A stretch of DNA of 64,000 bases from Xiphias gladius (Eukaryota; Chordata; Actinopteri; Istiophoriformes; Xiphiidae): positions 2,470,448 to 2,534,447 of the forward strand of contig NC_053403.1 in NCBI RefSeq assembly GCF_016859285.1. The letters are read 5' to 3'. This document shows positions 26,001-41,000 of the stretch, one piece after another. The notes below the pieces were generated by a model that made no database searches, was not told where the DNA came from, and saw only the letters and a list, made by a program, of their open reading frames with translations. Made by a program: the position numbers and the translations under genes. The number at the start of each line of letters is the position of its first letter. The first letter of the stretch is position 1.

Positions 26001-29000
26001 AATGCAAAGATTTTCTGTGTCATGGTTTTGCTGTGTAAAAAAAAAAAAAAAAAAAAGTAGCTTGATAGCTTGTCTGCAATTAAATACATTTTTTTTAATT
26101 TTAAATTTTTTCTTGTATTCTTATATCACACATTCAGGTACATTTATAACTGTTAAACTCCAGCAGTTTTAAAAGCTAAATATTGTAATACAAATTGAGA
26201 CAAAAACTGTGGCCTTAAAGTAACAGTTCGCCACCTTGTGAAACGTTTATTTCTTTGCTTTTCTTGCGGAAAGTTAGACAAGAAGATTGATACCACTCTC
26301 ATATCAGACAGTAGTTGCGGCAAATAACTCCCCATTAAACACAAAGGTGTTGTTTTAACACGTTGGTGTTTGCGTGGATTTAAAAAAACAAAAACCAGAT
26401 GCTACTTGTCAATCAGTGAGCTTTAGAGGTGCTGAAAGGTGCATATGGTGCAAAGCCAGGCTAGATGTTTACCTCTGCTTCCAGTCTTTATGCTAAGCTA
26501 AGCTAATCCACTTCGGTCTGGTTTTTGTGTTGTATCTCCAGATGTACCTAATTTGCTTTCATTGTTGTATTTTTGCAACTTCTCCATTGCAAGCACATTA
26601 TTTATTGCCTTTCCCCCGTGCGCCTTTCTCACCGCACCTTGACGAGCACCGTCCTCCGGACGAAGTCGGACGCCGCAGACGACATGGCTTTCACGGAGAT
26701 GGGGATCTCTCCGAGGACCAGGGGCTTGATGGGAATGAGGACGGCCGTCCCGCTGTCGCTCCCCACAGACACCTGACGAACACTGGGCGTGGAGAGCTCC
26801 TCATTGTCCGGGAAGACGAACTCGAAGGTGTCACTCTCCGCTACGATCACCGTGACCTGACAACAAAGACGGGGAGAAACCACCCAGATCACGTTAAACA
26901 AAATACAAAGAGTGTGGGAGGAAACAAAAGATGCATGTTGTAACCAAATATCAAATTACAAAAATAATTATAAGACCAATAGCTCTCTGAGGGTTCGATG
27001 GGATCTTTTATTTAGCTTTTATGCGTTGAAGGATTTAAAGATTAAACAGTGCCCGGGTCCTGTTCGTATCATATCTTCAGAGGTAACAGCAGAAGATGTT
27101 AAAACCACTGATGCTACTTTAGATTATCGCGACCTGACGCCTTACACAACCCCACTAACCCCGTGAACCACATTTAGTTCACAACAGTCACCAGTACACA
27201 AACACCCGCTGCATTCTGCAGCTGGTACACAGTGACATATATCGCGCTGTTAGAGTCAACAGACTGGTTTAAATCAGACACGGTAAAGCTCGTGGTCTGG
27301 GAAATCCGACATCACTCACATTCTGCCTGTTATGTTCACAGTGACCTACATTTTCAAAACACTGGATTAACAGTGGGCGTTGTCTATTGTCGTTGGCAGT
27401 AACCCCAGACCTGCTACAGCTCAACAACTTGAACTCCAGTTAAACCGTGTGAGTGAACTACAGCACCACAGTCAGAAACTGACACGAGCTTTTATTAATC
27501 CCCACAATGGATCAGGATTGTTGATGATTTGATACGTGAAAATAGTTTAACGTCATTTTGTCAGATTCAGACGATATGGTGAATACCTTCATCTCACATT
27601 TTCGGGCCTTTCTTCAAAGCAGTACATTTCCAGATTTGAGCGAAATGACTTCTTTACACAATATAGAGGAATTCCTTTTCAAAATGCATAAAATCCTGTG
27701 CACCCTTGCTACGGACACTGTTGAAAAGACCAGATCAGTGTAGAAGAGAGACTCTGAAATTGGAAATCTGAATGAGGATAATTGGAATAAAGCCATAAAC
27801 CCAATTAATTCTTCTTGTATTTATCTGTCATCGGCTACATGGAACACAGACACAGACTCCCAAATCACACTTTCAGTTTTAAGCAAATTCAATACCCAGG
27901 TCTCTCTGGTGTGCACAAAATGCAAATTTAACGCTGCCTTCTATATACATTGTTTTTTGCTCTTGTCCCTAAATTACATCATTGTGCGAGGGTAAAGGTT
28001 CATCCCTCCTTTCGCCTCCTTAATGTTTAGAAAGCGACATTAGACCTGGAGGAATTTGAATTTAAAACTCCGGGAAAACTTCTGTTGCTTGAAAAGAAAT
28101 ACATATAACGGAAATGGGTCGAGTCTGAGCCCCCTGCATTTAAAATACATTTAGCAATCTTCCTCTGGAGAGGTTGTTGGCAGTCCTTAGTGGCAGCGAA
28201 GGGAAATTTAGTCAAATATGGAGTTCTTTCGGAAATCGCTTACCATAGTGGATTGGAAATAGAGTACCCTGTTTGCAGGAACAACCAACCGCCTGTTAAA
28301 TTATCCTTATATATCAAATCTGAAATGAAGGGAATTGCAGAATAGGATATTTATTTATTTATTTGGTGGTGCGGTGCCGTTTATTTTCGGGGCTATTTGA
28401 TCTGAACGCTCTCCTTTTCGCGCTCTGTATCACATTAGGGTGTTTTCTCGTCTTGCATTTGTCTTGGTTGCAGAGCACTGACTGGGCATGTTGTGTGTAA
28501 TTATTGGTGTTGTTTGTCAGGGTTGCTGGGGATGTGGTTTTTGGGGGGAGGTGTTATTGTCAATATAATTTCGTTTAGTCTGGTGCCTATAACGTGTATG
28601 CAAATGATAAAATGTAGCGCCACCGAAATGACCGATCCGAAAATCAAGTAGTTAACCTCAGAAAGGAGGACTATATTTAATCTCTTTACTACTCTCTTTA
28701 TTTATTTAGAGAGAGTAAATAAATGGAGAGATCCATCACATCGATCCAAGTATTCAGCCACTGGTCTCCGCTAACCACCACCAGACTGTCTAGACTCCGC
28801 TGGGGGATACTCCTCCATGGTTCATGGCGTGACTGCCCCGAACAGAAATGATAACGTCACGATGGGGTATAATCCCCAAAGGCTCCTCACATTTCTCTTC
28901 AGTTTTTATTATTTCCCTTTTATAGCCAGCCTCTCTTCCCTCACCATCCAGTAGCTCTACCTCAATTGGTCCTCTGGGGCATGGCAACGAGGAATCGTTC

Positions 29001-32000
29001 CAAACATTGTGAAACTATGCATGGGAATATCCCCGGTTCTCTTAAACCAAAGCAGCGGAGGAGCTGGGGCATGGGCGTCATCCCTCAGTCCATTAAACGG
29101 AGACACAGAGTCAAGAAATTACTTCTGTGGGAAAGTTTTTGGATTTCCACCTTTAAAACAACATGGTAACCTGGGTTTAATGAATCCACTGATATTGCTC
29201 CTCTGTTCTAAAAGTTGTGTTTGTAGGAGGTGTCTCAACATCTACTCGTCTCACTGTGGAATTTTCAAAAGCACTTTACCGTATAGATGATAAAGTACAA
29301 ATTTGGATGCTCAAACAAGATGGTGTGTGTTTCCCCTACGACCCTGATAAAGTCTTTTGCTGAAACCTGTAGCTGTCAGCCACGCAATGTTAAAGGTTTT
29401 TTATTTGTCATTCTCAGGACTCAGGAATCCTAATTCTCTGAATCTCCCGTTTGCTTTTTGCACGGTCATCCGGCCCAGCCCTGTGAGGAGCGACAGACTG
29501 ACCGCCAGGTCCTGCGGGAGGTAGTTGAACAGAATGATCTCCAGCAGCAGCTCCTCTCCTCGGACGACGTGGGCCGGCAGGTTCAAGGACAGGAAGAAAT
29601 CCTGGAACACTGTGAGCTGCAGGAACGACACATGGAAATTGTCTTGTTAATACTGACAGGAAAGAAGCGCTAATACCAAATAATAAGTCTAATAAAATAG
29701 GTCCTTAATTTGCTTTTGTCTAGTACAAGAATTCAAAGGGTTAAAAGGTGTTTTAAATCCAAGGAGAGACAGACTGAATGAATAATTCAAATTTCAAAGC
29801 AATAAATTAAAAAGAATAGACAAGAAATACATAAAGGAGGGTTTCTCCACATGTTTTTGGGACAATTATTCTGTCTTTTAAGGGAAGTCGGCAAAATGAC
29901 AAACACCTCTGCAGGCCTCTCCACGATGCCCAGACCCAGGTTCTCAGACATGACAAAGGCGGTGGCTGTCCAGGTTGTGATGCTGTCTGGTACAGTCAGC
30001 GTTACCTCTGCTGTGTCTGAATCACTGCGATTAAGATAAGAAAAGGTGATGTTTTACCATGGGTGTTCGTATAAAACCATGGTAAAAAATTAGGATACAA
30101 CAGCTACTGTATATACCTCATATGAAACGTACGTTAGGTTTGCAGGTTAATCCATATTTTCACAATGGCAACCACGAAGAAGCGCTGTAACTGAGCTTCA
30201 TCCTACAGTGTACTTTTAGTTTCTTTGTATTTTTTGAACAGTTTAGTCTTAGTGCAATTGCGATCAACTGAAATATGCCATTCTTTTACTGTATAATTTC
30301 AGCTTTAGACTCTGCAAATGTGCAAATTGGCTTGAAGGTTAAAACAAACACAAATTTTATGAGTGGAAATTAAACCTCATTGCCGCTTTTATTATCTGCA
30401 CACAGATGCATTCTGTAGTTCATCTGGCCTCAGCTATGAGACGTTTTGGCCTTGGTAGCTCTACTTCAGGCGTTTTTTGGTTTGTATTTGACTCAGTCTT
30501 TACTCAATCGTGACAAATTATACATTGTTTGAAAGCTCTGAGTCCCCTGTTTCTATCTGTGCTAAGCATTTTAGGATACCCACATCACTACAGCAGCTTT
30601 TGACACAGAACTGGTACAGACTTGTGGCTCCAAAGTATTTTCCGTACAAAAAGTCCTACTACAAATCTTATATTCCATTTTTTTATGCAATTTTCTACCA
30701 TGTTTGTGTCTCTCTAACTTTGGCTCAGTATCTCTTCTACTCATTCCGACTTTTTCTCTGTGCAACTTGAAGAGTTACCTTGCGAAGGGGACCAGCGTTA
30801 TGCCTGCAATGACTGTAATCAGAAGGATCGAAGACCTTTTTATTTTAGGCACATTATTGTCTGGCTTATGCACAAAAGTAGGGGCGTCTGGTAATGGGTC
30901 ACACTACCATATCAGTGACCTGACACTACGTTCGTGCTTTTCCACTAGCTACATAGACGATCAATATTCCTCCCTTACAACGAGATGGACACCCCTGAAT
31001 CTCCACTCAAAGTGCGGCCAATGAACGAAACCCTCTCCACCAACAAATCATAAAGTTTACTTTATCATAGAGTTAATGTACCCTGTCAATAGGACATGTT
31101 GTTACGGTGTGAGGGTTTTGTGGATGTCAGACACAAAGTTTCTTGCCAAACATGGCCGATTCTAATTCAGCAAGAGGCTGAACATTGTACTCGTTTATTT
31201 TTCCTGAAGCTTCACCCTGTGTTAGTATCCGCCCATATCCAGGTCTCTGGAAAGTTCCGGCGCTCTCGTGGCTCCTGTTGTTGATGTATATGTGGACCGT
31301 CTGTCTGGGACAGGGGATATATTTCCTCCCCTGCTGTTTAGAAGATCAGCGTCAGATATGTTAGCTTTGCATAGTCACAAAAGTCATAACAGTTAAGTGA
31401 GGGCAAGCTCTCGAGTAACGTTTATTTTTAAAACTTACGAAATACAGGCCTCGGCGGATGTTCCATCATGTGTGAACTGGCATCAGTCAACACCACAAGA
31501 TCACATGTCTGCGCAAAGACGAGGAAGACATGAAACGCGTTTCGCTCCAGATACGTCCGATACCTTCAACAGCCTCTATGGCCACAGGCCAGATCTACAT
31601 GACTGAAGCTTCACATTCTGAGCTGAGGTATGTCATCATTACTTTGAAAAAAAAAAAAAAAAGTAGATAAATTAAGAAGACGCTGAACACTGGTGCACCT
31701 TGTTAGAAATTTCAAAATGAAGGGGTTTCAATTAGATTACTGATAAGTATCAAATATCAAATATCAAGCATCAAATAGCAGAACAGGTATTGATGCCGGT
31801 ATTGATAAAATCCTAACAATACCCATTGCCTATTCACATAGCAGATAAACATAATGGAGTAAAGCACACTGATTTATTATCATTACTTCTGTAATAACTA
31901 ATCAGCCACAGAGAAAACACAGTAGCTGGTGGCCATAGCTTTTCACTACTTCGGTGGACTAGATTAAGACGTGGAAGACACAGAACTATTCCCGTAATTG

Positions 32001-35000
32001 ACATACAGTGCTGATGAAAACAGGCTATCTATTATCTCTGTTTTTACTTTTACACTTTAAATCAAGACTATGTTCTGAAGCTAAGCAAAGCTAACCTTGA
32101 AGACGGAGTAGGGATCTCCAATTGTCAACATGTCAGAGGCGGCGTCAGCCATGGAAATGCTGTACTCCTTCAACTCCTCCAGCACCTGTGAAAGCAACAC
32201 CAACAACATCCCCAGAGCCGCTATTGTTACAGCCTACAAGGACCAGCGACACTAAGCGGGACACAAAAAGAGCACTTGTTGTTTAAAACCAGTTTGACTG
32301 AGCTGGGATAGAACAGTTCGTGGTGCTTTAGATCACGCTGAACTGATACTGGGGTGGGGTGGGGGGGCAGCAGATTGGGTTTCATAGGTGTCCCTGCAGG
32401 GGATGTTATACCAGGAAAAATATGGGTGTGAGGGTGATGAACATACAGCTGGAGAACGGTTACTGGAAAATATCAAACTGGAGAAGACCCTGGAGAGTTA
32501 CGGGAGCGTCTGGTATTCACGGATCACAGGAGGGACTGTTGTAAGCAACAAAGCATGTTATATGACCAACAAAGGTCCCCACAAAACAGGGAACACATGA
32601 CCAAAGGCTCCCAGATTTATCTCTTTAACTGAGGCTCAGATTGAAGACACAACGAGCTGATTCACTTTCAGTGTTTTTGAGAAATGTATAAATAACAAGT
32701 TCATGACTTAAAGCCAGTGAAGAAGTTTCCGAATCCCACGATAACAAACAGCATCCGCAGGATCCCCCGTGATTAACATCATCGCTAACATCAGCATCCT
32801 AACATGCTCACAATGATTGTCACTGTGCATGCTATCATGATGATGTTTACCATGTTCACAATCTTAGTTTACATCATTAGTTTTGCAGGTATTTGGTCAT
32901 AAGCCGAAGTACTGGACAATCAAATTTTTGATGATACTTCACTGGATAAATACAAATTTTGACCAGCTGGCAGCGTTAGATGAAACGTAAGGAGATCATG
33001 ATGGTCGCCGGCGATCATCCTCTGGGCGCCATGGTGATCTGCACCAAATAGTCGTCGAGATTTTTAAGTCTGGACCAGAGTTGTGGACCAGCTGACGGAC
33101 TTTACCATTCACAGAGCCATGCTTCTGGCGTGGCTGAAAACTAACTAGCTATGGGAATCAAACTCTGGTGAGACTCCATATCTGCAGCCTACGCAGACTT
33201 AGTCTCACGCCCCTTCTGTTCTCAACGGAGCACTGTCTAATTAACCCAGACTTTCCCCCCAGTTCACTGTAAGTGGTTATAAAGGTTATAAAGAAGTGTT
33301 CGGCATGTTTGTGCTCATAAATAATTATTGTGGTGTTTTTGGAAACAGGGTTTTTGACTAAAATTTAAGAGTCGGCTTTGTGGTTTCAAATCATTTTGGG
33401 CTGTGCGCACTGAGGTTGTAATGATGCACCAGTTGTGCTTGTAGAAGGGTTGAAGGTTAAAGTAATGTTAAACATATTTTTAACTATGACAATTTCATAT
33501 TTTACCATACTAAGCCAAAATGAGTGCAGGGCAAATGAAAACAATATGAAACTGAAGTAAGACAGCAATTCTGAGTAAAACACTATAAATGCAATGCATT
33601 TTTAGGATAATTGTGGCTCATATACAACTATCCAACTCATAAATGGTGACTCTGAAGATTGTAAAGTATTTGTTGATGCTTCAATTCAGTTTACCGTGAA
33701 TGTTGTCCTGATGACTTTGCTGTAGAACCGAACAGTACCTTTACCTGTCCCTGTGAACTGATGGCAACATGCTGTATGTGCATTTTACCACAGACAGCTC
33801 TGCACACATGTAGTCGAAGCCTGCAGAACCAGCCGTGCCTCGGCAGTCAGTCGGCATATGTTCTCACCCTCTCCTTGGTGATGTCGTTGTGTGATCCTGT
33901 CCGCTGCGCCGCCTTGTCGACCACCAGGATCCCGACCAGAGAGCCAGGCTCTGTCGCTGCGACCCTCAGCGTGACCTCGTCACCTGGCTTCCTCGTAGCG
34001 CTGCTCCAGCTCAGGGACACCTGCCGATCACAGTCTGGTCAGTCACGTACCAACCATGAAATACGCCAACATTACACAGAGTCCTACACCAATTTTATAC
34101 CACTGTACACTGTTAAATCGGGAAACGTGGCCATCAGATTTTCCTCCGGAAAACTGGTCTGAGGAGGTGAAATGTATCAAATGTAACAGGTATCAAATTT
34201 CTTACATTTTGGTCTAAGATATGATCAAAGTTACGTTCAAACTTCAAGACGAACAAGTCTGTAAGGCTGTAAAAACTCCATAATCATACAAAAGCATGGA
34301 TTTCTTCAAGGAATATGTAGGGGTCAGCTTCAGAAGATGAGTAAACTGAGTTCAAATGTGTTTATGTTACAAATTAATATGTGAACTGAGGACCTCTATG
34401 AAAACCACCTTAAAGTATGTGTTCCCCTTCTGACTGCATGGAAGTTGTCATTAGCTGAGCTCTGTCTCTGCATGACGTCTTTTGTTACAACTAGATGACG
34501 GCTTAATTGATAAATATCTATTTTTCTTTCTGGAGATCTGTAATTTCGTTGAGGCGGTCCACCTCCTGCTCCGTGCGCTGTCCGGGCAGCTGACTGTTGT
34601 GATTTAAGAAAGTCAAACGTGTCCACTAACTGCTCCTTTTTCCAAACATTTCACAAGACCACTCCGGTAAAGCTAGTTAGCATTGATTAACTTGTACTCC
34701 ACTTTTCTGTTCACTGGTTTTTCCACTGACTAAAAAATTGTAAATCACCTGGTTCTGTAAAGTTTGTGTGATGGGCAGCTGGAGCACGTCGTTGACGATC
34801 TCTCCAGTAGGATGCACACAGTAGACGACGATGCAGGCCAGAGGAGCCCAGGAGATCTCTGGAACCAGAGTTAGATCGCCAGAACTTTTCCCAGCAGCAA
34901 CCACCTGACCTCTGGACTTCACCTTCACACACAGAAAACAGATGCAAGGCATTATTCAAAGTGCATGGTTTGATATATCAGAGCACCTTGCGGTGTAAAA

Positions 35001-38000
35001 CGGTCTATAGCAACGAGGGTCGTGTTTACATTACAGCATCAAATCCCTTGTTTTCCAATCATTTGGACAAAGCGTTGCACGAGATGTTGAACACACACAG
35101 TGTAAAAACATAAAAAAATATTGTAAGTATAACAGAAAACATCACAAACAAGTAGCAGTGCAACATTGAAAATAAAATTAAAAAGTGAGAATAATGGCAT
35201 TAATGGAATTTTGGCATTACATATATACATATACATACATCTATATCTATATATATATATATATATATATATCTATCTATCTATCTATATATATATACAC
35301 AATTCTAGATAATGTTTATTCCATAGTTTCACTTAATAACTTAATATAAGTCACTCTGTGACTTTATATGAAAGCCACTGGAATACTGAAAAAAGGTATA
35401 TCAATTAAATGCAATATATTAAATGATTGAAGCATGCTTTTTGAGTATTATCATAAGTTTCTTACCATGTAGTGAATCTCAGTTATTGGAAAATTCCTCT
35501 CAATGTTCAGCAGGAGGGGTGAACCAACCTGAAGGAAGAGAAAATGGTGATATTTTATTCCCACCACAGACAAAATATGTTTAATCGCTTTTTTTTCTCC
35601 AAGCGTTTACCTCTGGAGGTCTGGTGGGTTTCTGAATCTGAAGGTAGGAGTGGCTGGGTGATGTGTAGCTTCTATAGAGCTGAAGAGTGCTTTGGCTGTC
35701 CTCAAAAGAAGCCTGGAAAAAAACAAAAAAAAAAAAAAAAACCCGACAAATATGTGAAAAAGGCTTTAGTTTTCTGTCCTGGTACTAAATCATCTTGCAG
35801 AAAATCTTTGACGTCTGCAGCTGACTTGAAAATCCCATTTTGTTTTTGGACATGGTTAACACCTGTGTAGCTTTAACCCCCTTTTTTTACTTCCAATAGT
35901 TTAGTTTCATGCCCTCTAATATCTTTTCCATAATGATCAAACACAATGACATTACCTTTACGTTGTCCCTTTCTCCCTGTGTGCTTTAATATTGAGTACC
36001 TAGTGCTATCGAGTCTGAACTAGTAGTCACGTTTTCCGGGATAAAAACAGCTGTGTAGGTCACATTTAGTTGACCTGAGAATCAGTTACGATAAATAAAG
36101 GTTTGAAAATGGATGGGATTTTATAAAGATGATCTTAACCGACCAAAAACTGGTGTGATCTGCATCATTTGCCTCTGGAAATCTGCAAGTGTGGCTCTTG
36201 GTCTTCTATGCAGATGATAAACCACTTCATATTTCAGTAAATCGCCTCAAAATGAACACTGTGTTCAAATTGCACATTAAATATCAATTGCATAAAATGA
36301 TCACTATGTTTTAATGTTAACACTGCACTATGGCAGAAGACAATAAAGTTCCTCGCTATTTTGTACCCACAGGAAATCATAGAGAAAATGCACCGCCAAA
36401 TGTCAATTATACTGTTATAATGTAATGCTCCTGCCAATTTAAAAGTTGATGGTATTTTACAAGTGCATACTTTGTGAATAATTTGAAGGAGGTTTACTAT
36501 TCCATTTGGTACATATTAAAAGGAAAAACAGTAATGTCACTGGAAGAAAAGCCCAGTTTAAACCCAAGTAAATATTCATTACTATTCAGTAATTCTTCAT
36601 TTATATTTGGAAAATCTACCATTCATATGTTGACAAATTTCGCGTTATTGTATTTTCAGCTGTGCACTGCCTAAAGGCTCTAGGTTGTGCAACTAATTCA
36701 CTGGGATTGATTAACTGGAAGTTTACCGATTGAGCACTGTCTAGGTTTTCCTCATAATTAGTACCAAATTACACAGTTCTTTCAAAAATGACAGACCCGC
36801 AAAATAAAGCATCACCATTTTTACAAGTTCACAGTAAGCTGGTAATTGTTTTAAAGGATTTATTCATTTTTTTCTAGTCTGTCACTGGATCCACTGAATT
36901 ACATTTTTCCCACTTTTTACCAGCTGTGAGCGCTTCCACGGTTTTCTGTTGAGCACTGCATTGTGGGATAACAGTGATGATGTCCTGCATGCCGACATTT
37001 TAAGGTCCATTTATTTGTAATTTTTACGGTGTGAAGGTACTGTTTTGTTACTTACATCAATAGTGAGTGTTTCAGTTTCATTCATGACCTGGATATAGAG
37101 GGATATGACTCCATCCGCGGGGACAGGAAACTCCATTTCTTCAGGCGGCGTCTCCTCTGGACGGGGAGGCCTTCCTGAAGGACCTGACGTGTTTGATGTA
37201 CGAGGCCTCATTTCTTCCACCTTGTCCATTTCCCAAATCCACGGACTTTGCTTTCGTTGCATCACTGACACTTGAACGATCTTTTGCTGATCCTCCAATG
37301 ACAGCGCTTGATCGTTGTATGTAGATATTTTCAGCTGCAAAAATCAAGAAATGATTCAATTTTAACTATTGGCAATATGCTTTTTAAATGAAATGCTTTA
37401 TTTAGAAATATACAGCAGTCTATATAAATAATAAATATATGATATATAATCTATTGTGCATGGGACTGTCTGTGCTAAGAGGCTCAGCTGGCCCTGGTCC
37501 TTGTGTTTCAGTACATTAAGTACTGAGGAGTCAAGTAATTTTGAAGATGAACCTGATAAATCCGAAATAGTATGACCTGTTGTATTGTTGTGGTGGCAAG
37601 ACTGAACTAAAGTTTTGAATGTGTTGTCCTGATGATCTTATAAAAAGGTTTGTAGAAACATTGGGGTATATTCATAAAAATGTTGATTTCCTTACCCTGG
37701 CAACGAAGTTTAACGACGGCCTCAATATTCTGGGATAGCCATCAAAGCAAAGTTTATATCTGTGTTTCGCCAAAGAGACTTTTGCCACACTGTTATATGT
37801 GAGACCTGAGAGATGAGAAGCATTCGCAACGGTCAACGATGCACAGAAATATCAAGTTAAAATTCAAAACCATTGTAGAGTAATTAACTGTAACTGTGAT
37901 GCAAAACATAACACAACAAAACAAAAGGCCCACTAGTTCCCCCTAGAGGCCACAGTGATCTTTACACCCCCCAGTACAAACAGAGCAAACTGCATACTGA

Positions 38001-41000
38001 TGATTTGTTTTGTTTCAAACGCATTTCACAGCGAGATAAAGGCGGGAATGGAGCCAGGACTCCTCAAGGAAACATGGAAGTCCCAGGATGTAGATTGTTT
38101 GCATGTAACCTATTCAGTTAACCGTCCAATTTCATTTCCCACCATGAAAGGTCTCAAGGCCTGGTCCCACCAGAAAGTGGCACAGGGACTTCGCGTCTTC
38201 GGAAAATCTGTGGTGCTAGAATTTTGGCAACATAGTGACGACTCGCAGGGCTGCTTGGTGAATACTGTACCTAGCGAGCTAACTGCTAACGTGCTAGCCA
38301 GTCCTATTAGTTTCTAATTTCTTTGTACTGGGCCGTTAACCCCCCCCCCAGCATTTGTGCTCATGTTTATACATCATCTCATTTCATTCGGAGTTTTATT
38401 GAAGATGGGATAAAAGCTCTTTCAGCTAACAAGCTTGCTAACCACCTGTTAGCTTGGTTGCTACCAGGACATTAAGTTCGCACAGTTTAAATAAGTCGCA
38501 CAGACTTATTTGTACTATTGTACCTTAACAGTGTGTAAATGTCAAGTCTCTGTTGTGGAGCAGTTTAATAAAAGTGGACGGTGCAAATAAGCTACCGGAG
38601 CTTCAGCTTTTCCAATCTCCAGCTCTCCGTTTCACGCAGATTTGCTGGTCAAAGTGTACCAGAGTTGGACGTAAAAAATTTGTGCAGATTTACTTTGCCT
38701 CCAGGAGCAAATCCATAAGTTGCAGTGATTAAATTTGGAGTGAAGGGATTTTTCAATTTTAAATTTGGGTGTGACCAGACCTTAAATGATGTTCCCAAGC
38801 TTTTTCAACACTGCCAAAAATAAAGTTCTACTACCGAATCCATTATTTATTAAGTAATTTGATAGCCTATATTCAGTGTAATTCAATATTGAAGCTAAAC
38901 AGTACTGCAATCAACCTGTAAGTGCTTTCTATTATAGCACATAAACTCCCCAGATGAGTACTGGGGGCATGACCTCAGTATCTTCAATGGTAGCTACAGC
39001 CCTGGATAGAGCAAACCCATCCTGTGAATTAAAACTTTTAGCTAACCGTCATTTATAAATCAACCTTTAAAACAATGCGCCGAAAGTCATACGAATAAAT
39101 GTAACCTGGAGGTGAGGTTGGGACGTAAAAACTGTACCTGTCAGGCGTTCGGTCACATTAACCACAATGGTTATGAATTCATCATTCATGTATTCGTCGT
39201 AGAAGACCATTTCCAGAGCCCTTTTGTTCATTGGATGGTAGTCAGGAACGTCAAACGCGAAGTCTTCGGTGCCGTCAATCTAAACCAAAGTAACGGTGAT
39301 GTAATCACGGATATATCTCGCCATCAGTTCATCCGCTAATCATATTTATTAGTTCAATGATTAACTGGTTGGTCAAAAAAATGTAAAAAAATGATGATAA
39401 ATTTACATCTCAACAGTCCAAAAAAAAAAAAAAAAAACTTACATAAAAATACTTAATGTTAAAAAAGTGAATCCTCTAATGACTAGCAACGTTTTGTACT
39501 TTAACTTGATAAATTACTTAAATAATTGATGTGCTCATCTTTTTAGCGCAGGATACTGTACATATCTGACCAAGTACGGTGGGTAACATGATAATGTAAA
39601 TGCAGTTATTATTACATCAGGAAACCTTGTGTGTGTTGGGTTCATTCTGTGAATCCTAAACACAAGACAATGTTTACTTTTGTAGTAATCAGATAATAAT
39701 CAATACGTGTATCAGTCTGCCTTCAGATCACACCTTTAAATAGAATCACATACCTCTCCGTCTTCATCGTAAGCCTCTGCAATGCCATGAAAGTGATGAA
39801 GGAATGTTAAGTTCATGTGTCCCCGAACAGGTTTCCCGTACAAGTACCTGAGGGTGAAAACGCAATCGTGCGAAATAATCCTCCAGTCTCATTCACACAC
39901 GAGATTATCAATATAGAGACATTTAAATGAGAGTGACAAAGCTTGAAGACTGAACGAAACAATGGTCTCACTTTGCTGTGACGGAGCCCCGCAGAGCGTC
40001 CTTATGATAAATGACATCTGGGGCATCTATCGCAACCTTAAACCACGGCAGCACTGCGACCAGACACACAGTGAACGGATTTTAGAGTTGGGTGATGCTG
40101 ACAAAGTTAACGATGCAACAGTGCGTTCTGGGGTTTCATGTCTGTCGTGGACGTTTTACGCGTCCCAGCTCTCAAATGTACAAACATAATATATGTACAA
40201 ACCGTAATGAGCCACTTGGAAATGCTTCCCACTCGAAATGCCCTGTAAAAGAAACAGAATTAAAAACCCTTTTGACTCAAGTAACAACGCGACCTTGGCT
40301 CTGGCGCCACCCTCAGGACAAACTGTGCAAACTGTCCCCACCACCACCACCACCCCCACTGGTGGTAAGGAGCTTAGAATAGCACAGTTTCTCTCCACTT
40401 TTCCTCCATCCAGCAGTTTTGTTTTCTGGTTTATCATGATCATTACAGCCCCATGGGGACTCTAGTATCCCCGTTCAGTCTGGTTAAGGCACCGAATTAA
40501 AATTATTGGGGTGAGAAAGGGGGGCTAAATCAAATATTTCATTTTGTAATAAAGTTAAGACCCTCAACTCTGTTATTGATATTTGTTTCGACTCTCTGTG
40601 ATAACAAAATCCTCCAAATGAAATAACAAAACAGTGTGTTTGACTTGTGACTACGCTCCAGAACAAAAGCAAAATAAATCCATTGCATTATCAGACAATG
40701 CTACGGTTGAGGTTTTGTCCCGTTGAGGCACAAACACGACATTAAGGTTTGGGTTCAAATAAAGACTTTGTGAAGGTTACGGGGCATTTATCATCACGCT
40801 AACAATAGTAACCATGTAGATATGATCAGGGAACATTCAGAGTCATGGTTTAAAGAAACTAAGGTTGACCGCTGTCCCGACGTCCCACCTGTGGGACGCT
40901 GTGGTCACAAGCGGGACCAAACACGTCAGGTGTGTTTCAGTCGGTACCGGACTCGGTCTTCACACAACCTTGACAAAGTCTGCGCGGTTTGAAAGCTCTA

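Noticed and set aside
26633..26637. Extending cd109 exon 21 to the stronger GTGAGA donor
   Set aside because: Adds five bases and breaks the frame into exon 22; the AAG|GTGCGG donor gives the human-like ILVKAEG junction.
28790..28987. Minus-strand frame [14 protein letters not shown] as a coding exon of cd109
   Set aside because: Exons 20 and 21 join in phase without it and it has no counterpart in the A2M family.
33761..34162. 133-codon plus-strand frame
   Set aside because: Antisense of cd109 exon 15.
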